From positions 8,140,495 to 8,204,494 of the forward strand of contig CM034133.1 of assembly GCA_019914995.1 (NCBI GenBank): DNA of 64,000 bases, written 5' to 3'. This document shows positions 46,151-57,785 of the stretch, in pieces (the stretch's first letter is position 1; every line of letters begins with the position of its first letter). The notes under the pieces were generated by a model. The model saw nothing but the letters and a program-made list of their open reading frames with translations. It had not been told where the DNA came from and made no database searches. Both the position numbers and the translations under genes were made by a program. Source of the DNA: Acanthochlamys bracteata (Eukaryota > Streptophyta > Magnoliopsida > Pandanales > Velloziaceae).

Positions 46151-46602
46151 TTAATCTTTGAGAGCAGAAGAGAATATCCAAGAATACAAAGAGGAAGGAT
46201 ATCCATTGAGATATCTTTGACATGCATGAAACAACTACTACACTTTACATTTTCAAGCAAAGACTCGAGTAGCACTCTTGCAAAGATTAGTCAAGATAGT
46301 GCACTTTTCTTTCACGTTTAATTAATCTTTTGCTCAATATTCCATCTCAGGTAATAGTGGACGACTAAGTGCTCAATATACTTATACAAATTATTTTTTT
46401 GAAAAAAAAAGTATGTTTTATTTATTTTAAAAAATAAATATTATTTTTTTACTCAAAAAAATTAATAAAAAATAATAATAATAAGAAGTTATGATATAAT
46501 TTTTTTTATATTTTTTAAGTTTTTAAATAAATTATATATAATATTATAGAAGATTTATTAAAAATATAAACTAGAAAATTTTTTAAATGCTCTCCCAAAC
46601 GT

Positions 46603-47270
46603 GCCCCAAGCATAGTTGTAAAATTCAATTTGGTGTATGACTCGAAAAAGTCACCGAATCACCGGATAACTGGACGGGTCATCAGGTCAATCCACTAGGT
46701 CAAATTAAATTTATTAAATAAATATTAATATATAAATATAATTATATGAATTATATAGTATCTTCTATAGCAACTATTAAAAAAATAAAAAAATAATTGT
46801 ATACGAGAAATATTGAATATATTTTTAAAATTATTACAGTACTTAAGACAATAGTCAAAAAACCTAACGTATAGTAAAATCTCTATATTTTATGCATTAA
46901 AAAGAACAAATTATGTACACCATATATTTTATTTATTTATTACTTTCTAATAAAATATAAAAAATAAGAAAATAAATTATTAACGAAAGAGTATCCGATA
47001 AAGTGCATATTTTAGAATGCTAATAAAAATACTTTTCTATTTTAAATAAACAAATATATTTTATTTTATTTTTTTTAAATATTAAAACCGGATCAACCCG
47101 CCCAACTGGATCACCGAGTTGACCCAGAACCAGGCCAGATCGACCCGGATCTTACCGGATCGCTTGCGCGACCCGGTTTTATGTTAATTCGGCCCGAAAT
47201 CGGTGCCGGGTCGCCGTTTACCAGTCCGACCCGGCCGATCCGAGCTGAGTTTTAAACCTATGGCCCCAAG
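46603..47270. mobile_element. hAT-type MITE with perfect 8-bp target duplication
   Basis: GCCCCAAG occurs exactly at 46603-46610 and 47263-47270. The element between them (46611-47262, 652 bp) starts CATAGTTGTAAAATTCAA and ends, on the other strand, CATAGGTTTAAAACTCAG, 14 of 18 identical. An 8-bp duplication is characteristic of hAT elements. Both subterminal regions are C/G-rich (CACCGAATCACCGG, CCCGGATCTTACCGGATCGC) around an AT core, and there is no transposase. Confidence 0.9.
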
Positions 47271-47846
47271 AAGATGTTTGCAAGTGTAAAGTTTTTTTAA
47301 ACAAAAAATATATCAAAAAAATAAAATTTAGTTTTTTTATCTTAAAGAATAGTAATAATAAATAATAAAATTTTAAAATATATAATTTTTTGTATTTTTC
47401 TTAATTTTTTATAAATTATGTAAAAAATTATAAAAAATTTATTAGAAAAGATAAAATAAAATTTTGGAATGGAATGATAACGACTAAGCACAGCCAAACG
47501 TGAGATAACTTATAGTTAGTACTTGTATTATGCTTTTGATGATAGTTTTGGAATCAATCATTTGCTTACGGCACGAATTAAGTGTGAGGTTAACACTTTA
47601 AACAGAGTACATACATGCTTCATGCGGAGAAGCAAAGTTTAATCAATTGCGGCGACGCAAAGCGTCCCTTGGTTCATATCCATTCCTACAGAGTCCATCT
47701 TTCGCCCGAAGTTTTTATTTCATTCGACAAGACCAGTCCATAATGAAAATTACACACAATAATCTTTGGATATCGAACTATAGGAAAAGGAACAATTTAC
47801 TTGCTATACATTTCCGCTCGTGTTTTTTCAATAAACGAGGGCATTT

Positions 47847-50557
47847 TTAGATTCTGGAGAACAGAATCTGAGTGCCATACTGAGGCTGCAAAGTGAGCAG
47901 CAGCATTGGAGCATGTACGTATGAGGGTGAGACAGAAAACTGGTAGCGCTGAAGAATCATTGCTACTGCTACTTTTGCCTCCATCATTGCTAGGTTCTGA
48001 CCAATGCAGATAGTAGGCCCTTGACCGAATGGAAGATATGCGCCCAGATGGTGCCCCGTACCTTCTGCGAACCTTTCAGGGTTGAACTCATTTGCATCTG
48101 GACCCCAGATTTCGGTGTCACGGTGAATTGCAATTATGGGGATGTAGATATGTATTCCGGCAGGGATGTTCAGTGAACCCAGCCGGACATCCCTGATTGT
48201 CATCCGATTCATTAATACTGCTGGGGGGTATAACCTCAGAGTCTCCTTCAGAACCATGTTCACCTGCAAGTATTACAAGGATTTTGGATGTTACATAAAC
48301 ATAAGTATGCCTATTTCTCAAGTTGAGTCCTATATATACGATTCCAGGTAAATGCATAAAAGGTTTCAATAAATCACTGAGATTCCATGCATTACATGTA
48401 ACTCACTACGCCTAAGTATACAAGGATGCATGCCTGAGTACCTAGGTATGCCTAAGTGTATAGGGATACATGCAATGGCTCATACTCTATCGCATTAAGT
48501 CAGACTAGTTGATTCACATGAGCTACCTAACCAAATGGTTACAAGACAATCCCTTTCATCTATTTTGATCTATATTCATTCTATCCATTCCTTACATGAA
48601 TCCAAGTAGAAAACTGACCCTCAATGTGGAAGTTGTAGAGAGCAATACAGATTATACGATAAGTCCATAGAATTCAGTAGCAACTTTATTTAATTTCCAA
48701 GGCACTCTGTGGAGGACTTGAAAGTATAACGGAAATAACCAGTCAACTTGAACAATTTGAACTTAGATGAGTCGAGTACACTTGGATACTACAACTATAT
48801 GTCTAGAAGATAATTAGCAGTCAAGCTCTGTTGTCTACATCGGCAACTTCTTTAACTTTCTGAACTGTCTCGGAGCATTTAGTAAAGGTCTCAGTTTCCA
48901 ATTTTGGCACTAGCATTGAGGTTATAGAAATTGACCCTAGGAATTACTGTCCAATCAAGACATACCTCCATGATTATGCAATCGACCTAGACACTCATCT
49001 ATGGAGTGATAGTCATTGGACTTGGAGCACACTTCAAGCAGCTTAGGTTCTAAATCATGCTGTAGCTCATGCGATTCTAGTACCTAAATAAAGCTAAAGC
49101 AGCACATAATTTAAGAGAAAACAGCTAATACTGCATGCTTCTAAAATATATCACATATTTTTTTAAACTAATAACAGTCAGAGAAAGTATGTAAACTCAC
49201 AATTTTGAGGCCGTTCACATCATCAGCACTAGGTGGTGCATTACCACAAAACTGTAACACTTCTTCTCGAGCTTTTTGTTGCCAATACTGATGATGTGCT
49301 AACAAGAGGACTGCCCATGTTAGAAGGTTGCCTGTCGTGTCCTTCCCAGCAAAGTAAAATGTCTTGCATTCATCAATTATCTCCTCAATACCAATTTTCC
49401 ATTCGCCTTCATTCTTATTAGCTGAAAGTAAGAGGCCGAGCAAATTTTTTGAGTTCTCACAATCCTCAGCATGGCTCTCAATTATTTTTCGAAGGGAGTT
49501 TTGTATTTCATTGTTTATTCTTTTCCTCTGTCGGTTCCTCTTTGTTGGTATAAACCTGCGAACAAATTATGAAATTATGCACTCAGGTGAAAGTATGAAA
49601 ATTAATATGCAAAATTGAAACTGACGAATTTACTCCTTAATGTGACACATCTCAAAATAGAATCTTCTTGAAATTCAATTTAGTTCGTCAAAAATATATC
49701 TTCACTTAAATGTATGCCGGTAAGAAACTCAAAAGTAATATGAACTATAATTGTTTAAGTTATTAGTTGGTAACATATAGTGTATGGTAAGAGTAGCATG
49801 TGTATAAGTTATGTTTCCTAGTCTAAACACAATGCAGCGTTGTTATTTCTCTCTCTGTTTTCGCTTACACCTATAACCAGCGTAGCACAGAATGTCAGAG
49901 AAACTAAAACGTTCCAACATCTAGCAGAAGCATTTCGAGCAACAAAGTCTAGCATCAGATTATGATCTTTCTTAATCATCACTACAAAATTTCAAAATAT
50001 GGAAACCAAGGTATGGATATTGTATAAACATATTTATTAGTTTTAAAACAAATTGGTCATGATCAGGTTAAGGACTACTTGTAAAATCATTTGTATAAAT
50101 CAAGCTACTTAAATGAAGCCATTTTTTTTCTAGAAATGTTTGAAATTCTCTGAATTTTGAATTATATAACCTAAACATATTGTAATGTTTTCTTGAAAAA
50201 ACTTATAAACGACTAATGAAGCAAATTTGAGATCTAAAAGAAGCTTGATTTTATCATTGACCAGAGAACTTTTACCTGAACCCAGGAATGTACACACTCC
50301 TAAGAGCAAGAGAAACAAGTTTCATTTGTTCCTCTTGTAGTTGGAAGATTCGCTTTCCTTCATCATAGCTACTGCCAAATGCAACACGAGAGATGATGTC
50401 TGCGGTGAAAATATGGAATTCTTTGTTGACATCAATTTCAAATTGATCCCTTTTACCACCCTCCACATCCCATTTCTCTAACATCCTTGATGTGCTCATA
50501 GCAATTGTAGGGACCCAACACTGAAATATTTAATGAATTTATATAAAACAGTGTGAG

Positions 50558-50589
<32 letters not shown>

Positions 50590-52812
50590 TTTCGCACTAT
50601 TCCTGCATGAGAAAGTAATATCCATATGTGTATGCTTTTGAATCCAGACCAAAGGCTAATATGTACTTTTTTCTCAAACCAAATGTCATTGCACTTGCAT
50701 TAAATAGGACATACCATGCTCAATTGCATTTGGTTGGACCGTGCTGTATGCTTGAACAGTATACATGATCCTGAAATTATTACCGGTATAACTATGCATC
50801 TAGGACCAAACAAGGGTACCCTTGATAAAAAGGAACAAGCAGCTTACCAGAGTAGCTGGTTGTAAATTGTTACCAAACGTAAACACTATATCACTATATA
50901 AAGTTTCTCGAAGTTCCTTGCGAGAAAGCAATCAAAATGCAAAGCTGCAATATTTGCCTAATGAACTACAATATTCACAACTTTATAAAAAAACTGCTTC
51001 GTATATTAACGGTAATAATAGGTGTAGGTAAATTTTATTTAACTGCTAATAATACACATGAAATAGCTCTGAACATCATAATTACTTTGTAATAAACCAG
51101 ACAAACACCCTTTAGAACCGATGAAAGTCGAACATGTAAAAGGTTCATGGTGACATCCTAGTCCACACAACAATCATAATATCTTTGAGTGGTAGTTCAC
51201 CAGGTAAAGCTATGCTCAACAAGCTAGTAACAGAAATAGTTGCCATATTTTACAGCCAAAAGCAGAAGGCTCGGGACCCCTTTAAGCCGTCCACAGTTGA
51301 CAGGCCGTTTAGGGGAGGACTTATTTTTGGCCAGATAAGTCTTGCGGCTTATTCGGAAAGCCCCACCGCACTAGCTTTTCATAACAAGTAGCATCCGCCC
51401 AGTAATGAGTTATTTATGAAATCAACATTAATTGTATTAAAATATTAAAAAATATATATAATTAAATATTAATATTAATATTAGTTTTTTATAAATACTG
51501 TTTTCAATATAAATTTGTTTTTGAAAAAATAAATTTAATATATCATATATTATAATATATATTAGTCATTCATTTTTTTTCAGCTTATGAACATTTTATC
51601 ATTCAAATATTCTTCTCAACTTATTCTAATAATAAGCTTCTTTCAACCAAATACCCTTATTAACTAAGCTGCTTATTTAAAAAATAAGTCTAAGCTAAGA
51701 TAAAATTGGCCACTTATTTTAATGAATTTTTAATTTTCAGGTAAGGTGAATGGGGTTCAATTAAACCGGAAGCTTTAGGAGCTGTTTGGCAACGCTTATC
51801 TGGTAAGCTCTTTATCAATTTTTTATTTTATGTTTTTTAATAAATTTTTTATAATATTTTATAAATTTATTTAAAAATTTAAAAATTTAAAAAATATAAA
51901 AAATTTTAGATAATTTTATTACTTTTTTTGAGCTTTAAATAATAAAATTTATTTATATAAAAATATTTTTTATTTCAAAAAAATTATTTCGTAAGCAAAG
52001 CTCCTATTTCTTTTCATAAAAAATAAAGGGGGGAAAAATATAGCAACAACTACTAAGTTGACAAACTGCGAGACAAGAAAAGTTACTTTCAATTTTCTCT
52101 AAACTACTAAGAAGTGGTTGACAAGGGTCGTCACCAATCTATGCACTATGATAATTAATAATAAATAATTCCATGACCAAAATCAAATAACAATCAACAA
52201 CTCAAAATTTTCTTCAAAATTAAAAAATTCTGCAAATCGTAGAAAGAAACAAGAAGATAAATTAAAGAAATTGTTGATCAGAAGAATCAATTATAGAAAA
52301 AAGAATCAAACCTTGACTCTCTCCATGTTGAACGCCGGCGAAATCACTCGACGATGCAGAGCCCACTTCTCCCCTTTAAGTCCAACCAGTCCCTCCCCAA
52401 ACAATTGCTTCGATAACGGATTGAACTCCACCTTCCCGAACCCTCCTCCGTCAGCCACAACAGCTCTAACCAAATCTGGATCACCAACAGCGAGCTTAGG
52501 GCGAGTTCCAAACCAGTAGAGGAAAACTCTGCCGTAGATCGAAGACCATTCAGCGTAGTGAGGTATCGCGCGGGCAACCACTGATTGATGAGAGAGGTGC
52601 GGGATAGGGGCGGAATTAGCGCGAGCGTGGAGAGAGCGGATGTCGGCAGCGTTGCCTGAGAAAAAACGACGGCGTGGACCTGTGATGTTTTGGGATGTGA
52701 AGTAAAGTTGGGTTTTGTAAGGAGCGTAGAGAATGGCGTGGAAGAGCTTGAGTAGGGAGTAGAGAAGAAGAAGGAAGAAGAACAGAGCAGTGAGCAGAGC
52801 TGCAGCAGACAT
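47847..52812 (-). CDS. cytochrome P450, CYP72 clan, CYP721A-like (4 exons, 505 aa)
   Basis: A heme monooxygenase anchored in the ER by its N-terminal helix (residues 1-25, Leu/Phe-rich). Exons, in coding order: 52812-52312, 50520-50276, 49555-49201, 48263-47847; all are in phase, with GT-AG introns of 1791, 720 and 937 bp. It contains the I-helix AGKDTT (318-323), K-helix ETLR (374-377), PERF (429-432) and heme loop [11 protein letters not shown] (445-455) with ligand Cys453. The heme loop has Thr451 where nearly all P450s have Arg. The run [38 protein letters not shown] and the C-terminal [19 protein letters not shown] resemble CYP721A more than CYP734A, CYP709 or CYP749. The substrate is unknown; relatives in the clan act on hormones and terpenoids. 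Confidence 0.93.
50559..50589. repeat. (TTA)n microsatellite in the P450 intron 1
   Basis: About ten TTA/ATT units lie about 40 bp upstream (in coding sense) of the exon-2 acceptor. Confidence 0.9.
51775..52007. mobile_element. AT-rich MITE in P450 intron 1
   Basis: The left end TAGGAGCTGTTTGGCAACGC and the right end, on the other strand, TAGGAGCTTTGCTTACG bracket an A/T core with the TTTTATGTTTTTTAATAAA block shared with units at 22510, 25067 and 28352. Confidence 0.55.
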
Positions 52813-52887
52813 TGAAGAAGGAAGAAGAAGAACAGAGAAGTGAGCAGAGCTGTGTGAAGTGAATTCTATTGTATATTTTCATGCATG

Positions 52888-52895
52888 TATATATA
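52888..52895 (-). promoter_or_regulatory. probable TATA box of the P450 gene
   Basis: CTATATATAC on the coding strand lies 76 bp before the ATG, which leaves room for a leader of about 45 nt. Confidence 0.5.
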
Positions 52896-52899
52896 GAAA

Positions 52900-54940
52900 A
52901 AAGATTATTTGATTAAATAGGTTGATCAGAGTACAACTCACATTTATTTTGGAAGTGTTTATTCTGAAGTAAACTTAAAGGTTTGAAAAATTAATTTAAA
53001 AAGTAAATTAAAATTAAATATATTTAATGGAAAATAAATTTTATATTAATTTTTTATTAATAATACATTCTAATTTAAGTTTAAAACAATTATAATTTAT
53101 TTTTAAAAATGTGCTTGAAAAAAAATAAATTTTGTGCCCTAAAAAACACACCATTTGCTAGAACACCTTTCACATTTTTATTTTTTAATTATATTTGATA
53201 AAAAATACAACCAGATTTATTTCTATTCAGTTTTTACATTCATCATATGTTTGAACAGGAAAGTAGCGGTGGTAATTTCAAATTTTTAGATCGATTTCTG
53301 ATCGCTTTATAAAATAATCAGATCAAAATTATTCAACTTTAATTCGATTTATTTATCTATATAGATCAAATTATTAATTTTAATTCAATCTATTTAATAA
53401 CGGAGTTAAATTTAGATCAACTTATTTAATAATTAATTATTAAAATAAAATTTATAAATATTAATTACTAATAATAATATAAAAATTATTAATTATGATA
53501 TATTTAAAAATTATTTATTTTATAAAATTTTTAAATTAAATAAAAGTTAATTCAATTAAGATAATTTAATATATATATATATTCAAAAGATAATTGTATA
53601 TCTATATATAGGACAAATAGTTCATTTTATCTGAACAAATCGTCCGCTATTAAAGTTTATAATGATAAGAAGTTTTTTATAAATATTATTTCAAAACTAT
53701 TAATATGATTAAATCTTTCTTAACACACCCAATGCTTTGAAATTATGTATATAATTACAGAGATTACATTTCCAAAACTTTTGTAGGTAGTACAGGCTCA
53801 CAACGGAGTATACAAACAGTTAACTTATCATAATACTTCATTCCTAGTCTTATATATATATATATATTTTGAAGTAGTTTGACAACATTACTAAATTTTT
53901 AAAAAATTTTAAAATATTACTAAATCTTTGAAATATATGTCAAAGTTGATACAGATAATAGCCTCCCATTTAAGAGATCATATATAGAAAAGATATTGTA
54001 AAAATCCATTATAAACGGTGACCGAGCGTGAACTATGTTGTTGGATCAAATACGACCCAAGTTCGAGGGCAACCCTATTGGGCAAGCTCGCCGGGGGCAT
54101 CGAAGCCCGGAGTAGTCTTAAGTAACGTTTGATAGTATTTATGAAATAAAATTTTTTTAAAATAGAAAATATATATATATATTTTTTTAAAAGGTTTTAT
54201 TTTTTATTTAAAAAATAATAAAAATATGTAATAAAAAAATTTTACCATATAAAAATTTTCTGAACTTTCTAAATTTTTAAATATTTATAAAATATATATT
54301 AAAAAATATATAATTAAAAATTAAAAAAAAATATTTGGAAAACGTAATTCCAAACGGACACTTGATAAAATGTTTGGGAGTTTTTATCGAGAGAAGTTTT
54401 TTTTTAAAATATATTTTTTAAAATTTTTTTGAAAATAAGTTTTATTTTCTATTTAAAAGTATAATAAAAATAATTAATAATAAAATTTTATGATATAAAA
54501 TTTTATTAATATTTTTAAAACTTTATTAAAAACATAAAATAAAAGTATTAAAATTTAACTGGGCTCTGAATATACATGTCTAGATGAGTGCAAGCTCTCG
54601 GTGATTGCCTGCCGAAGGATGAGCTGCCCTGTCTGTTAGCTGACGAAGAGCTACACTTTTTTTTGCTGTTGAGATCGATTCGAAACCTGTAGATCTTTTT
54701 GTAAATAAAAATCTTTTATTCTGCATGTATTTCGTTAGCCAACTTCAATTTTCGTTACCCAAAAGTTATTGCAGTGTAAACTATCAAGCTTTAGGCAATA
54801 ATCAATTGCATTTTATCATATTACGGAAAATTATCGAATGTGCAATACATACAAGAACTGGCAATTCCATATTTATCAACTGAAAACAATGAACAGCGAA
54901 AAAACTAATCCTATAATTTTATTAAAAACTACATTTATAA
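52900..54940. other. AT-rich spacer between P450 and phosphatase genes
   Basis: It contains an AT-rich repeat at about 53270-53560 with GGTGGTAAT and AATCAGATCAAAATT motifs shared with 58500-59310. A short GC-richer patch is at 54015-54115 (CTCGCCGGGGGCATCG). Two adjacent MITE-like units follow: about 54125-54360 (AACGTTTGATAGTATTTATGA ... TTCCAAACGGACAC) and about 54368-54560 (TGTTTGGGAGTTTTTATCG ...). No gene is seen. Confidence 0.45.
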
Positions 54941-54947
54941 TCCGGAA

Positions 54948-56177
54948 CTAGCTGATGACACAGTGCAATGAGTTGTTGCAGCAAATTTCTGGTGCACCGG
55001 CTGAAGGCAGCTTCTTATTCTTCTTTGCCCGATAATTATCACTCCGGTCATCGTCAGCATAGGTCGCCGGCCGCTTGCGAACGCGACAGTGATTTCTTAA
55101 ACTGTCTGGTACCACCGCGGCTTTGTTGGCCGTAGTCTTCTGCACTCCAGAAAATCGAATTCTGATCTTTAACGTCTTCTTAACGACATCATCGGACGAA
55201 GATGTCGGAGAGCTCCCTGAGTCGACTTTGCCATTCTGCTGTGTGCTGTCAATCGCTTGTTCTGCACTTGGGTTATCCGCTGCCGTCTTCTGCGATGGAT
55301 CAACAGCGTTGCGTAGCACGGAGCACGGTAATCTGATTACCAACTTCTTCTTCTTCTCAACCTTGTTCGTAAATTCATCAGACAACGAACTCAGCAGAGG
55401 CATCTCGGAGTCGATCTTGTGGTGTAAGTCGACCTTGCCTTCCCGCCGCAGGCCATCAAGAACTCTCCTGACATCGACATCTTCGATATTAGCAATGCAA
55501 TGTTCGTCGAACACCTTCCTATGGACACTCCTGAGCAAATCGAGCGCCGCCATTAGACGGTTGCCATGAACAGTGTCCTCGTCATCAAGCATCTTCTCGG
55601 CAGCCGATTTTTCTCCAGCCGGACGGTGCCAACGGCGTCCCGATGAAAAGAAGAAATACTTCGGCATACTGATAAGGTTACGCCTGCAGCGCTCGATCCA
55701 GACCTCTTCGGTATCGTCAAGAATAAGAACGCCGCGCTCGTCAGCGAGCACAACATCAAGATTCTTCCGGCCAAGAACGGTGCAGTCTTCATAGGCGATA
55801 ACTTTGTTCCTGTCCAAGAACCGAGACTGAGGATCGAGAATCCGAACCATCTCCTGAGCGTAAATGCGCTTCCCCATCGTATAAACGAAAAGCTCGAACA
55901 TCTCGCTTGCCTGCTTCAAGAACTCGAAAACACCCGGACGGAGTTTAGTGATCATTGCAATGTTGGGCAACCTGTGTAGGCCGCGAAGGAGAGTAGGGTT
56001 AGCTTTTTTGCATCGGCCGCCGAAGAGATTGAGGACTTCCCGCCGTCTGATCTTCGTGTATCTGACAGAGTGGAGAAGCGTGTGATCCAAGTCGAGAACC
56101 AAGACGAGTTTCTTGGTCTGAATTACTGAAGTCTCCAGCTTCGCTCGCCGGATTTTGTCCATGAAATACTGCGACAT
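54948..56177 (-). CDS. FCP1/CPL4-like RNA polymerase II CTD phosphatase, 409 aa, intronless
   Basis: Predicted to remove phosphate from the Pol II C-terminal repeats using a DxDxT aspartate. The FCP1 homology domain spans about 20-160: LVLVLDLDHTLLHS carries D29 and D31; next come ITKLRPGVFEFLKQASEMFE, YTMGKRIYAQEMVRILDP, and the second acidic motif ILDDTEEVW (152-160). A region like the plant CPL4 linker follows (PKYFFF, then FDE...EDVDVRRVL near 225-235). Where CPL4 and CPL3 continue into a BRCT domain, this protein instead has a Ser/Lys-rich tail with a likely bipartite nuclear signal (VRKRP ... RAKKNKK, about 370-395). No Cys-rich N-terminal motif is present. The frame stays open 5' of this ATG, back to a stop near 56346, but has no other ATG. 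The single exon and missing domains suggest a truncated or retroposed CPL4 relative. The codons look maintained. Confidence 0.85.
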   Translation of the reverse strand: MSQYFMDKIRRAKLETSVIQTKKLVLVLDLDHTLLHSVRYTKIRRREVLNLFGGRCKKANPTLLRGLHRLPNIAMITKLRPGVFEFLKQASEMFELFVYTMGKRIYAQEMVRILDPQSRFLDRNKVIAYEDCTVLGRKNLDVVLADERGVLILDDTEEVWIERCRRNLISMPKYFFFSSGRRWHRPAGEKSAAEKMLDDEDTVHGNRLMAALDLLRSVHRKVFDEHCIANIEDVDVRRVLDGLRREGKVDLHHKIDSEMPLLSSLSDEFTNKVEKKKKLVIRLPCSVLRNAVDPSQKTAADNPSAEQAIDSTQQNGKVDSGSSPTSSSDDVVKKTLKIRIRFSGVQKTTANKAAVVPDSLRNHCRVRKRPATYADDDRSDNYRAKKNKKLPSAGAPEICCNNSLHCVIS

Positions 56178-56349
56178 ATCGGAACGCTCGCCGATGTAAT
56201 CCAGACAAGAATTCAGAAGGAGATCGATTGCATTGAAGGAGAGAAGAAAATTCCGTCGGTTCTGATGAAGGGAAAATTTATAACTCGAGAGTTTTGAGTT
56301 TGAGTTTGAATGTTCATCCAGGAACCTCCTTTTTAAGACACGTGTTCAT

Positions 56350-57470
56350 AAAAATACAAACCATGTGTTTACAAACAAGTTAAATACATAATTCAAATAC
56401 TAATAAGAGGATATTTTAATATACTTATAAAATAAAATATATTTTAAAAATATTTAAAAAATAAGTTTGATATTTGTTATAAAATAATAAAAAATATACA
56501 TATAAAAATTGTACTATATATAACTTTTGATACTTTCTAAATTTTTTTTAAAAAAAATTTATAAAAAATTTATTAGAAAAACATGAGTTTCTTTATAGAA
56601 AAAAAAAGCAACTAAATTTATATACACACAACATAATCATAAATCAGTGAATTTATGCCTACACAAATTAGTGAAAATTTGTCTTCATAAACTACTAGCT
56701 ATGTATTCATAAGCAGAAGATAAAATCATAAAAGCACTATTCTCATATACAGATTCTTACATTCTTATTTATAACTGACTCACCAAACGATTGTATAATC
56801 ATAATTAATACCATATTTTTTTGGAAAAAAATTATTATTTTTTATGTTTGTGATTATTTTACTGAAAGTGTTTTTAAAAGAAATTTATTTGAACGAAAAA
56901 TATATTCAAATGTTAAAAAAATAAATTTTATTTTTATCTAATAATACATAATAATAAGATCTTACATATAAAATATTTTTATATTTTTAAATAAAAAAAA
57001 TTTGTAAAATTTTCTAAAAATTTTCTGTAAGCAATATCAAATAGGCACGCTCAAAATTATAACTACGGGAAAGATAAAATCTTATAAAAATTTTTAAACA
57101 ACATTATGCAATTTTTCCTCTTTTGTCCTGTACCGAAGATGGGAAGGGTCCCACCATGAACATCTCCCGCCACAAGTGGCCTACATTCATAGCTAGCCAT
57201 TCAAATCAATCCTCAAAAATAAAACAACTTCAAATTTTTAAGTAGTATCAAAAACAGAAAAAGCAACGAAACTCGATATCAAGAAGAGGAGGGAGGGAGG
57301 GAGGTAGGGAGAGAGATCATTCTGATCCTCACCCGCCGCCTTCATTACATTGTTTTGTTTTTCATTAGATTAATAGAAAGAAAAAAAAAAACGAGTATAA
57401 TTTATTCGTTGTAGAAATAACAATCCGGTTAGAGAGATCAAGAAGAAGATATCGATATTGATTGGAAAGT
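56350..57470. other. divergent intergenic region
   Basis: AT-rich with MITE-like remnants up to about 57060. A purine tract (GAGGAGGGAGGGAGGGAGG) at about 57286-57310 and a further AAGAAGAAGAT run sit in what is probably the leader of the small gene that follows. No other gene is seen. Confidence 0.4.
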
Positions 57471-57785
57471 ATGGCCACCATTGAAGTTCTCCGGCTATAC
57501 GACTTAGCTCATCTCCGTAAACCAGAGAAACGTGGAAAGAAATGCGGCGAGAGAAATATGAATAGCAGCAATTCTGTGAAGGTGAAAGAGATTGGCCATG
57601 AAATGATTCTGCTGCCGATCAGAATCGCTAAGGATAATTTTCAGGGAGGCAACAATAAGAATAGTCCGATGTATTACGCTGGATGTGGATTTGAATCGTC
57701 TCCTTCGCCGCAGTCGTTGCCTATGCCTAAGTTTACTGATTGGAACGCTACGGAAGGATTACGGCGACTACTCCGGATAGATTAA
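57471..57785 (+). CDS. 104-aa protein with a PNRC-like proline motif
   Basis: A single-exon small protein. Residues 68-88 read MYYAGCGFESSPSPQSLPMPKF in two overlapping blocks (YYAGCGFESS and SPSPQSLPMPKF), which matches the plant version of the PNRC/EDC1-type motif: a YAG-F-SP-P-LP-P-KF pattern. In animals and yeast such motifs bind decapping factors (DCP1) through the proline stretch. The rest is basic (KPEKRGKKCGER, 18-29) and probably disordered, and it ends GLRRLLRID. I chose ATG 57471 (AGTATGGCC) because no upstream in-frame ATG exists. Function in mRNA decapping is inferred from the motif only. Confidence is higher that this is a gene than in its role. Confidence 0.75.
   Translation: MATIEVLRLYDLAHLRKPEKRGKKCGERNMNSSNSVKVKEIGHEMILLPIRIAKDNFQGGNNKNSPMYYAGCGFESSPSPQSLPMPKFTDWNATEGLRRLLRID

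Noticed and set aside
54015-54115. GC-richer patch with a TTCGA core resembling a tRNA B box
   Set aside because: There is no A box at proper spacing and no foldable cloverleaf.
55123-55569. 148-codon plus-strand frame opposite the phosphatase gene
   Set aside because: Antisense shadow of a GC-rich coding exon; no independent support.
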